64,000 nt of DNA from Corydoras sp. C115 (Eukaryota > Chordata > Actinopteri > Siluriformes > Callichthyidae), in NCBI GenBank assembly GCA_019802505.1, contig JAFMOC010000017.1, forward strand, positions 918,501 to 982,500, given 5' to 3'. A program made the translations under genes and the position numbers. Positions within the stretch are counted from its first letter, which is position 1. Each line of letters opens with the position of its first letter. Below the pieces are notes generated by a model, which was not told the origin of the DNA, did not search any database, and saw only the letters and a program-made list of their open reading frames with translations. Positions 54,661 to 64,000 of this stretch are shown here, one piece after another.

Positions 54661-55367
54661 GGGCGGCACGGTGGCTTAGTGGTTGGCATGTTCTCCTCTC
54701 AGCAATAGGGATTCCCGGTTCGAATCCCCATCTGGGTGGAGTTTCCATGTTCTTCCCGTGTCCGCGTGGGTTTCCTCCGGGTTCTCCGGTTTCCTCCCAC
54801 AGTCCAAAAACATGGATCAAGTCAATTGTTCATTCATTCATTATCTCCCGCTTTATCCTCTATTAGGGTCGCGGTGGGGTTCCCCATGCCCATCCAGGGG
54901 AGAACGTCTCGGGCGCTGGGCAGATACACCCAGGACAGGACGCCAATCCATCGCGGGGTACACACTCACACACTCAAACACACTCTATATGGGGCAATTT
55001 AGAGAGCTCAATTAACTTGATCCATGTTTTTAGACTGTGGGAGGAAACCGGAGAACCCGGAGGAAACCCACGCGGACACGGGGAGAACATGGAAACTCCA
55101 CCCAGATGGGGATTCGAACCGGGAATCCCTAGCGCTGAGAAGCGAACGTGCTAACCACTAAGCCACCGTGCCGCCTCAAGTCAATTGAGTTCTCCAAATT
55201 GCCCCATATAGAGTGTGTCTGTGTGAGTGTGTGCCCAACGATAGATTGGCGTCCTGTCCTGGGTCTATCTGCCCAGCGCCCAAAACGCTCTCCCCTGGAA
55301 TGGCATGGGGAACCCCACCGCGACCCTAATAGAGGATAAAGAGGAAGATAATGGATGGATGGGTGGA
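54661..55367 (+). mobile_element. DANA-type tRNA-derived SINE, copy A, split by a nested insertion
   Basis: Head at 54661-54828 with pol III A box (tggcttagtgg, 54672-54682) and B box (ggttcgaatcc, 54717-54727), then the conserved core 'gtgggtttcctccggg'. It is interrupted after 'tcaagtcaattg' and resumes at 55188 with its tail (ttctccaaattgcccc onward) to the ATGG-repeat end near 55367. Removing the insertion and one copy of the 12-bp duplication leaves an element of about 348 bp, the same length as copy B. Pol III-transcribed non-autonomous retroposon; moves with LINE proteins supplied elsewhere. Confidence 0.88.
54829..55175 (-). mobile_element. DANA-type SINE, copy B, full length, inserted in reverse inside copy A
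   Basis: Read on the minus strand it starts GGCGGCACGGTGGCTTAGTGG at 55175, has an intact A box and B box (ggttcgaatcc), the 'gtgggtttcctccggg' core, the tail blocks 'cctgtcctgggtgtatctg' and 'gataaagcgggagataatg', and ends in GAAT repeats at 54829. The 12-bp sequence tcaagtcaattg flanks it on both sides (54817-54828 and 55176-55187), a target-site duplication showing the insertion is real and copy B younger than copy A. About 347 bp. Confidence 0.9.
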
Positions 55368-55683
55368 TTATTCGGGAATAATTGATTTTTCTCGGTATGT
55401 GGGATTCACAGTCTCTGAATGATCAGTTCATTAGAGACAGCTGCTCATTAATGATTTGTGTCTATATTTCATTTAGAGAAACTCCAGAGTGCAGCATTCT
55501 ATCAGTTTTCACATTAAAATCCAGCAATATTAGAGACTTTAAATAGTGGTGTCAACAAGTCAGGTTGGTGGAGGTGTTGAAGTGGTGTGCTGAATCCGTT
55601 CTTGGCTTTCTGCAGGTTCTCTCATCATCACTTAGGTGTCTAACGCAGGAGCTCATGAGGGCCTTGTTCATTTATTATTTTTA

Positions 55684-55684
55684 C

Positions 55685-55730
<46 letters not shown>
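55684..55730. repeat. (ATT)n microsatellite
   Basis: About 47 bp of ATT triplets downstream of prl2; poly-Asn on the opposite strand is an artefact. Confidence 0.96.
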
Positions 55731-56705
55731 GAAGTAAATAATCAGAACAGTTAAGAGAAACAACAACATTCTTTGCAATTTAATGACGCATTTATATACT
55801 TTTTGTTTTGTCCAGCTGAGTTTTGGCGTACAGCTAATACAATAGTGTTCAGCGATTAAAAAGCATATTTGGGGATCTGCTGCCATCCTGTGAACGACCC
55901 GCAGCAACAGCGAATGAGTCCAGGGTTCAATTAAATGCTCTTCAATCTATGAACCACTAGAGGGTGCTGCAGGTTAAACTTGAGTTTGATTCTGAAATTA
56001 ATAATAAAGATTTATTTTCGATTATGCTTATAATAATTATTTACTAGGATAGCGATGGATACTATTCCAGAAATTAAAGTCTACGTGAGAAACACTCGAG
56101 GTAGGTTGCCATTTATTACATCTCTTGGGGCAATTTAGTATCTTGAGTTAACCAGATTTCACAACACATCCTGATTTCCATTGAGTTCTAGTCCAGTGTT
56201 TTTTTCAGCCCTCTGGCTTTTTAATACCTGGTATAGTATAAATATATTGTCCACCTCCAGTGGAACTGATGCTATAGACAATATTGCAATCCACATCCAA
56301 TTCTATCTGCCAAGATAAAAGGTGTGTAGCCGAGGCATTTTTTAAAAATAGTCTGCTTCATTTTTAGCTGAATTAACAAATTAACTTCATACCAACAACA
56401 GTGTGCTTTTTCTTCAGACTGTAATCTCTTAAAAATCATAAAGTAAAATAATAGTAATCCCTTCATCATGTACATTTGAATGACTATGTTATAATGTTAA
56501 AAGGTTGTAAAGAGCACATGGATAGTTTAGCTGATGCCTAAGGCTACTGATGAACTATGGTTCGTTCCTGTCTCTGTGCTGTACTACTTTATAGAACATG
56601 GAAAAAAACTGCTCAACAGATACATCTCCCAAAATCATATCTTAGAATCCAGAATTTTTTTTTAACTAGGAACTTATTAACAAGAACTAGTTGCAATGCG
56701 TAATT

Positions 56706-56719
56706 TTTATTCATTTATT
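56706..56719 (-). other. prl2: Candidate poly(A) signals of prl2
   Basis: Two AATAAA hexamers on the minus strand, about 210-225 nt after the prl2 stop codon at 56930-56932, giving a short 3' UTR typical of hormone genes. Confidence 0.55.
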
Positions 56720-56929
56720 CAACAGACAAAATACATTGTACAAGCATACACAGCTTTATTGTTGCCATTTATTTCACATCATTCCCAAAGTATTTACAAA
56801 GTACGCAATATTATAACAAAAAAACAATTTAAAGTAGGCTTTAAGTTCATATTGCAATTCAGTATGAACATGTATCTGATGGAAGATCAATAACTATATT
56901 ATGCAGTTAAGTTAAACATGTAGATGCTC

Positions 56930-59348
56930 TCAGCAGCCGTGTTCAGGCACCATTCTGCATTTAAGGATCTTTAAGTAGTTCTGGACCTTGTCAGAATCAC
57001 GACGGAAGCAGTGCAGGAGCTCGTAGTCACTCATGGCTTCCCTGCTACTGAAAGCAGGAGGTAGGTCATCAGGAGGGAAGAGATCATTTGCTGAGTGGCT
57101 GATCATCCCCAGTAACTGCATCTGCATTGCAATGGATGGAGGATTATCTTTAAGCACAGTTATTTTATTAACACAATGCAATAATGTTATGATGTTGTAT
57201 TTAAAGTCTTAAAAAAGCTTAACCTATGCTGACTAAAGAGGCATCTACATCAGGTCGTATATGATGTGTGTGTCGTCAGCATCGCAAATACACAACAGAA
57301 GCCTGAAGTTCCTACTATTATTGAGAATGTTGTGGGTAATTGATCTTACTGTATTGAGAGTCTGGTTTTATAACTAATCAAATTCCAAATTAATACTGAT
57401 CTATTGACCTGCTACTTAGTATTCTGCATGTCACCTACCTTTTCCACCACTTTCTCTACTCCTTTACTAAGATCATTCACCATGTCCCTCATCTCCAGGG
57501 CTTTATTGCTGCTAAAGCTGTTTAAGTCTTGATAGTGTGATTTGCTTTGGTGCAGCTGGGACAGAGGATACTTCCAGGCCATTAACAACTTGAGAATGAC
57601 CTCCACCAACCCTTCATGCTGTATGAACGATGTGGTAGAGAGGTTAGATTTCTATGGTCACCTCTTTAAAAATAGACTTTTCGTAGCAAACGTTCTACCA
57701 GACAGACCAGAAACTCAATCAAGTACTACAAGCTTAGACAGAGAAGATGACAGAACATTGAACTCACCGGCAGCTTCTGAGCATTCTCCTTGCCATTGGG
57801 AGTTAAAATGCTGGATGTGTGGCACTTGCGATAAACTCTACCAATTTGGTTTTTACCAGGCATGACATACTGCTCCTTAAGAAGTGAGACAGAATATAAA
57901 TATTGTACATTGCGTTTTGGACAGCATCTGTGCTGAAGTTATAAATGCAGAACAATTTAAGGTCATTTGTTGCTTTAAAAAGGATAGAGCTGGAAGACTG
58001 GGCAGTGAAAGGGCGAGTAGCCCTGTCCAGCAAAAATACCCGCTCACTCCTTGTTGAAAACCAACAGACCATTTCAGTTTATATTTATAATCATATTTTA
58101 AAGAAAACAACATTTTGACAAAAATAATCATAAACCTTAAAATCAAGATGACCTAAAAATTTAATGTTCATAAACATTAATTAATTTATGATTTCTGCCT
58201 CAATTTATATAACTATGAAGTATAAAATAACTGACATAACATAAACTCAATTATTATGCAATCTTGACATGAAATAAACTTATTTGGGAATTATTAGTTA
58301 TATGCATGTATTCGTATTTATTTAGATATAGTTCAGTAAGTCAATGTAAACTTTAAAATAAATGAAAAATGTTTAGAAGTAATAAAAAAAATTGCATTTT
58401 ACAGAAATGACAACATAAATTTGCAGAAAAATAGTCTTTCTTCAATGACTTGTGATGTTTTATTAAAAACACCAGCTAAATTTCTGTTATTTAAAACCTC
58501 CTTTTAATTTAATTTTAGTAAAGTATAAGGACTAAAAACCACACTCCACTTAATCCAACTTTGTATATGTAAGTAACTGAATGCCTGATGTCTTGTCCTA
58601 CAAAAGTACTTTGTCTTTGTTTTGTGGGTTTTTATAAACTTTGCCAAAATCATGCCCATATCTTAGACCCCCCCCCCCCCCAAGATTTATTTCTTTATAA
58701 TTACAAAAATATCAAATACTGTATTAAAGACAATACATTTTGTGTATATTGTCTGTGTTTAAAAAGCATGACCTTGTATGAATAGCAGTTAAACTCTAGT
58801 TTATCCAAACAAACACTAACATCGGATTTAGGATGGTATTTATATGGCTTTGATCAGTGAGTACGGAATGGTTTCTATTCACACAGATCTATGAAAAAGG
58901 CAAGCGAGCTACTTACAAACTCTGAATGAAGATCATTAGACAGTCCGTGCATCCTGCCTGAGTGTTGGATTACTCTGTCAAAGAGATCTGCCAAAGAGAG
59001 GATTTGGCAGCCCGTGAGCCGGTGAGCACAGAGTGATGCAGTTTCCATGTGAGTACATAGACTGAGGCACAGCAGCACCACAAGCACAGCTACAGAGCAA
59101 AGAAAAAAGTTAGGATCAGGTAATGAATCAAATTAAATCTGAAGAGGGATTTCTTCTTTATAAAAAACATTTAAAGAAAAAGACCACAAAGACATAAAAG
59201 ATCAATAAAAACCCCGAGATTAAACTGATAAAAAGTGAAGCATGAGAAAAATGGAAAAGTAATAACATAATCTCTGAATCCTCAACCAATACCTCTCCAT
59301 TCTAGCTTTTGTGGAATTAAACATACCTTGCTTTTGCATCTTAGACAT
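56930..59348 (-). CDS. prl2: Prolactin-family hormone, probably prolactin 2
   Basis: Secreted four-helix hormone of the prolactin/GH/somatolactin family, acting through class I cytokine receptors. Five exons in transcript order: 59348-59327, 59089-58917, 57875-57768, 57618-57439, 57121-56930; 675 nt, 224 aa (human PRL 227). The internal 108- and 180-nt exons have the sizes and phases known for prolactin genes. Leader AVLVVLLCLSLC, then family marks LADLFDRV, KCHTSSI, ELLHCFRRDSDKV and LKCRMVPEHGC. Six mature cysteines include an N-terminal pair (CAHRLTGC), absent from classical teleost prolactin but present in tetrapod prolactin. That and the location beside nuak1 favour PRL2 over pituitary prl; GH and somatolactin fit less well. 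Start: ATG 59348 preferred because a TATA-like element sits at 59386-59393; ATG 59381 would lie before the likely TSS. Confidence 0.9.
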
Positions 59349-59385
59349 TTTGAGAGTTCCTTGGTTGTGGTGCAGCTTCATCTTC

Positions 59386-59393
59386 TATTTAAA
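59386..59393 (-). promoter_or_regulatory. prl2: TATA-like element of prl2
   Basis: TTTAAATA on the minus strand, 38 bp before the preferred ATG (59348). Initiation about 25-31 bp downstream would fall near 59362-59368, leaving a very short 5' UTR and excluding the upstream ATG at 59381. Positional inference only. Confidence 0.4.
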
Positions 59394-60066
59394 GTGGCCA
59401 CAGTAAAGGCACAGTAGGGGACTCTGTCACTTTGTATTGATCATGTGATTTTGGTAGAACGAACACAGACCGCGGGCAACCTGCAGGCCGAACACGTGCA
59501 GAATTCTGTACTCTTTGTAATCTGACATGTCTGGTTCCAGATTCTGCTTGTGACTCTACATTAGCTTCATGCCAAAGAGCAGCAGCATCTTTTGAACTGC
59601 TTCTGGCTCCAGCATCTCCTGGGTTGATATCTTCCATGAACCCAAATATGACCCCAAAGCTCATAATGGCTACTAAAAACGTCACTACATGTCATAATGA
59701 GATTAAATGTTAAGTTCTGTTTGTCTTCTTTTCATTTTTGACGATGATGAAACGAAACGTCTTGCGTCATGTGTTGTAGTTTATTATCATTCTAGTTGAG
59801 TTTCAGTTAGAAAAGAATAGTCTTAAAGCAGTTCTATATTACACAATAAGCGTACACAATGTACGAAGGGTGGCTTTAGTGCTGCTGGAAATTTGATGCA
59901 TCTCACACAGCGAGTAAAGACAAAAGTGTCTGATCCAATTGTTCCAAGATGAGGAAGCCTTAGTTCTCTTGTGTGAGAATTATCTTGTGTGCGTGTATGT
60001 ATTTAAATAACTTCTTATTTTAATTAAGTAACACTTATCTCGTGATTTAAGTAATTTTAAAGATTC
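59394..60066. other. Upstream region of prl2, no gene
   Basis: Contains a 98-codon minus-strand open frame (59389-59685) that runs into the prl2 promoter. It has no recognisable family, no splice logic and no start context of note, so it is left unannotated. Confidence 0.6.
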
Positions 60067-60079
60067 ATATTACAGTTGT

Positions 60080-60343
60080 GGGCGGCACGGTGGCTTAGTG
60101 GTTAGCACGTTTGCCTCTCAGCGCTAGGGATTCCAGGTTCGAATCCCCATCTGGGTGGAGTTTCCATGTTCTCCCCGTGTCTGCGTGGGTTTCCTCCGGG
60201 TTCTCCGGTTTCCTTCCACAGTCCAAAAACATGGATCAAGTCAATTGAATTCTCAAAATTGCCCCATATAGAGTGTGTCTGTGTGAGTGAGTGTATATTT
60301 ATCCCCCTAATAGAGGATAAAGCGGGAGATAATGAATGAATGA
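60080..60343 (+). mobile_element. DANA-type SINE, copy C, internally deleted
   Basis: Same family as copies A and B: A box tggcttagtgg and B box ggttcgaatcc intact, core 'gtgggtttcctccgggttc', GAAT-repeat tail. The middle tail block with the 'cctgtcctgggt' motif is missing, so it is about 264 bp instead of about 348. The 13-bp duplication atattacagttgt flanks it (60067-60079 and 60344-60356). Confidence 0.9.
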
Positions 60344-61986
60344 ATATTACAGTTGTATTAAAATATCACTCAGTGGAATGATGTGGAATGATCAGATTCC
60401 TTGATGCTATTTAATCTTAATTAATACAACATTTTATAGAGTAAAACTATTGCTAAGCAGATTCTCTAAGTTTCAGTTGATTCTCGCTAAACATTAATAC
60501 AGGATCATCCTGCAACGTCAACTCTGACCTTAGATTTACATAACACTGAGATCAGACCCAAAAATTAAAACCCTCTTTTGTAATGAAGCCTTAAAGCTAT
60601 ATGTAAAGTTCAGGTGACGTCATCTCTGAACAGCTGTATTGGCTTTGATTTTCCACCAGATGGTAATATTGTACTCACAATACACAATAGATACAATAAG
60701 TGCAATGCACAGAAATCCAGTCATCGTTTTAAAAGTTCCCCTCTCCAAATTCGTTCTTGGACATCTTGGTTCCACCAGTGAACCTCTGAGATGTTCAGAT
60801 TCACCAACTTATTTACACACGTGGACAAAATTGTTGGTACCCCTTGGTTAATGACAGAAAAACCCACAATGGTAACAGAAATAACTTTAATCTGATAAAA
60901 AATTCTATGAAAATGTACAAATGAAAGTCAGACATTGCTTTTCAACCATGTTTTAACAGAATTATTTAAAAAAATAAACTCACGAATTAATTCATTAATT
61001 AATTTCATTAGTTTCACTTTCATAGAGATTCAATTTGTGGTTAAATGACAGATTGCTGTCCATTGCAAACTAGTTTATACAAAGTACAATGAAGTTGGTT
61101 GGTCAAATTATCTCAAATCGTTTCTTTGTTTATATATTTATTTTTTTCAGTGAACAAAGTTCAAGCAAACTATTAAATGACACGATTTCTTTTTTTAATT
61201 GTACTTGTTCTAAAATGAGGCTCTGTAATAGGTCTGAAGTGCTGCAAACTCTATTTCCAGTTTAATGTGCACTTTGTCTAAATGGGCCTTTTTTTTTTTT
61301 TTTTTTACACTATGTAAGCAGGGTGCTTGTTAAAAGAGAAGACATGCAGTCTTGTTTCCACCAGGTGGTGGAGAGGGGAAGGAAATTGATTAGAAAGGGC
61401 AGAGCCAGTGAAGCGGGAGTCATTTTGTCACTGTTGCCTCCTGCTGCTCTAAAGGGCTGGAGAAGTGGCCCCAAAAACTTAGTTTATCAAATGGATTGTT
61501 CAAGGTGTTTTATAATTATGCAGTATATGTGCACAGTTTATATAATATATACTGTTTTTAAATGTAATGATCTGATGTTAAAATTAATGCACCATTCGTG
61601 TACTTACGTCATACTTTGTAGTAAATATCTGCATAATCCTAGACTTTGAAAAGGTTAAGGGTTTTTAATTTGTTGTCAGAAATTTACCGAAATATAGAAA
61701 ACTATGTCGTAAAACAAAGTCATTGTACAACAGAGGAGCTCTGGACTTTCTGGACTGGTATTGCATCCATACATCATAGAACCAGGAGACTTTATGAAGT
61801 TATCATTTTCTCTCCATCTTATTCCAGCTCTGGATTCTCTGTGCTTCTTTAGGAAGAACCCGAGCAGCAGTGAAGAACATGGCTCCCCAAGTGTATTGCG
61901 TTTTTATTGCCATCTGTCTGCAATGCCTTGAGCTAAAATGGCAGGTGCTAGAGGGTCTGCACTGATGAGTTTAGTGATTAAAACTC

Positions 61987-61989
<3 letters not shown>

Positions 61990-62059
<70 letters not shown>

Positions 62060-62084
62060 CCCCCCTCTCTCTCTTTTATATTTC

Positions 62085-62116
<32 letters not shown>

Positions 62117-62121
62117 TGTGT
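61990..62121. repeat. (CT)n - poly-C - (TG)n compound microsatellite
   Basis: A CT run of about 67 bp to 62056, a C run, a short CT run, then a TG run at about 62084-62121. Confidence 0.97.
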
Positions 62122-63185
62122 AGTGTAGTGTAGCATGTGTAATTTAACTTTTATATCTGTCCCCTAAGCGTGTTAATAAATAATAGCCTGTGTTGATTTA
62201 CAGTAATTAACTTTTTGAACCGCTATCCCAGTGAATTTATTTGAGGATAAATTCAAAAACCTCAGGGAGAAATGATTATTTATTGTATATAGTTTGAACA
62301 GGGGGCAGCTAAAAATCATACAGATGCACACTGCACTACATCTGTTTCACAATCATCACTAATCAGTACAAATACAGGTAGTTTGAAGTGATCTGTAATT
62401 ACATTTAGTGCTACCTTTTTAAACTTAGTTTAAATCTCACAGATCATAATGCTTTATGACTTTCATTCTGGTGTTGTGGAAGTTTTATTAATAATCAAAT
62501 AATCTCTGGTGAGGATTTTGAGGGTTTGGTGAGGAGTGAATTGTGCACCTGAGACAAAGTGCTCCCCCCACCATGGCCTATACATGACAAACAACCATGC
62601 TGTCCAGTCATTAAACCCATTTATTGATTCATTATAAATTTTGTAGCTTGAATTGACAAAAATGTTTGACTTGTTAGCCTATTAACTACCGACAGTCCAG
62701 GCCATTTGGAATCTAAATTATGATTTCTTGCACCTTTATCCCACACTGGCTGTTTACAAACAGGCAGCTCATTTGAAATCCCCCGAGGAGTTTGGCAATG
62801 ACATTTAAAGGACATCCCAGTGGTCTGTAAAGCTGTTGCACAGGCATCTCTGACTTTATTCTGACTCCTCCCGAAGCAGCTGGACTGGGTTAGGGTCGAA
62901 TGACTAGGAAAGTCATTCCATTAAACTCCGAGCTGCCTCTTTACTCTGTAATTATCTCCTGCACATCAATGAACAGGGAGGAAGGGAGAAAATGAATTGT
63001 AATTTCAAAGGCAAAATGGTCTAAATTAATGAATGTATTATTATATGCTGCATCATAATTACTATGCACATCGCTGTATAACCTCATTATGCAATTTTTG
63101 TCATAATGTTTATTATGGTGCATTGCCTTGAATGTAGTGTAACCTGATTACATCGTTGTGCCTTCTACATCATCACTGTTTTCCA

Positions 63186-63202
63186 CCCCCCCCCCCCCCC
63201 CC
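63186..63202. repeat. Poly-C run
   Basis: About 17 consecutive C residues. A similar run of about 12 lies at 58670-58681 in a prl2 intron. Confidence 0.9.
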
Positions 63203-64000
63203 TCAATCAGCATTTAGTACAGGGCCAAATGGAGGTGGCTGGTGTAATTATCATATTATGGAGGTCAGAAGGTAGGGCATCGTCTCCTTTGCCTCCATTC
63301 ATCAAACCTCCGGAGGTCTTGCTGTTAAGCTCACCAGATATTTGAAGGAATGAGATGTGGATGCGTTTGTGTGTTCAGTGGAATGACAATGAGGCTTGTG
63401 CTTTGCCTCTGCGAGATCATCAGCCGTTGACAGATGTGAGGGTAATACCATCTGACGGTGGATGAACGCCAACCGTCGTGCTATCTATTAGGTCCTCTTT
63501 GGAACATGGTGGGGCTGCATCAATCAGGCAGATCAGGTTAAATATATGTATTTCTACAGTAATGATCTTTAAAGTGTTCTACACAATTAACACTTGAAAG
63601 ATCCTCTCCAAAGTCACGGAAGTAAAAGATGGGACATCTGTACTGTTTATATTTATAAGTATTAAAAAGTGTATATTTGTTATGCAGTGTGCAGAGGGGT
63701 GAATTTCTCTGGAGTCCGGTTGAAGCTGCACACTACCTGTGCTCTCCTCTCTGAATTATAGTAGTACACACAATTACCATCCATCCACATACAGGCGTCT
63801 GGTTTACCCAGGAAATTGTTCACTCTGTCGTAAATTATGTCTGTGTGTGTTCTGATGGGCTGTAATGTTGAAAAATGGGTTCATATGCTTCACAGCAGCA
63901 GTTGTCTCACTCTTCATCTTTGTGACATTCCATGGCCTGAAGACAAACTGGCACTTGAGCTTCCACTTCTCATTATTGCCCAGGTCAAAGGCAATAACCT

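Larger units (their letters stand above)
55368..56929. other. Intergenic DNA between nuak1 and prl2
   Basis: No gene recognised. A TTA repeat lies at 55684-55730. The prl2 3' UTR occupies about the last 220 bp, with AATAAA on the minus strand at 56714-56719 and 56706-56711. Confidence 0.65.
60357..64000. other. Gene-poor region upstream of prl2
   Basis: No protein or RNA gene recognised on either strand. It holds a T run (about 61290-61307), a CT/C/TG microsatellite (61990-62121) and a poly-C run (about 63186-63202). The sequence at about 62860-63130 and 63340-63540 is complex and not repeat-like, and could be conserved non-coding DNA. Confidence 0.55.

Noticed and set aside
54661..54735. 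Possible tRNA gene (perfect A and B boxes)
   Set aside because: The boxes belong to the tRNA-derived head of a SINE, repeated in the same form at 55175 (reverse) and 60080, with SINE core, tail and target duplications.
56930..59348. IL-10/IL-20 family cytokine instead of prolactin
   Set aside because: Considered at first because of several small helical exons; the CHTSS motif, the LLHCFRRDS...LKC C-terminus and the 108/180-nt exon sizes are specific to the prolactin family.
59389..59685. 98-codon minus-strand open frame just upstream of prl2
   Set aside because: No recognisable family and it runs through the likely promoter; a chance frame is the simplest reading.

Overview
The window is nuclear DNA from a vertebrate, almost certainly a ray-finned (teleost) fish. 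Genes are split into many short exons by AT-rich introns with GT..AG boundaries. Dinucleotide microsatellites are abundant, and tRNA-derived SINEs of the DANA type found in fishes are present. The window also carries a prolactin-2 type hormone gene, a paralogue known from non-mammalian vertebrates. The species cannot be fixed from sequence alone.

Layout. (1) 1-22.1 kb, + strand: plxnb2, encoding plexin-B2. All 35 coding exons are present (2497-19716), phases agree throughout, and they give a predicted 1848-residue receptor, followed by a 3' UTR of about 2.4 kb. (2) 22.78-41.4 kb, + strand: a very small gene spread over 18 kb, the homologue of human OCC1/C12orf75. Three short exons give a protein that begins MGCGNS and carries the family core YGGVYVGLP; the last coding exon is tentative and lies beyond a 16-kb intron. 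(3) 54.1-45.1 kb, - strand: nuak1, an LKB1-activated AMPK-related kinase, complete in 7 coding exons (604 aa), with a CpG-rich first exon and promoter. (4) 59.4-56.9 kb, - strand: a five-exon prolactin-family hormone, best read as prolactin 2 (prl2), about 224 aa. (5) 59.4-64 kb: no gene recognised; SINE, microsatellites and possible conserved non-coding DNA.

The genes do not form a functional unit. Plexin-B2 is a semaphorin receptor with a cytoplasmic GAP domain; NUAK1 regulates myosin phosphatase and adhesion; PRL2 is a secreted cytokine-like hormone; the OCC1 protein has no settled function. The order matters for synteny: OCC1 and NUAK1 are neighbours on human 12q23, PLXNB2 is on human 22q13, and PRL2 has no mammalian counterpart.

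I found no undescribed multi-gene system. The points most worth a second look are: an apparent loss of the proprotein-convertase site in plexin-B2; UG-repeat tracts lying against two plexin 3' splice sites; a tetrapod-like N-terminal disulfide in the prolactin; a SINE inserted in inverted orientation inside another SINE with an intact 12-bp target duplication; a near-perfect inverted repeat with nuclear-receptor half-sites in nuak1 intron 1; and the very small, widely spread OCC1 gene.
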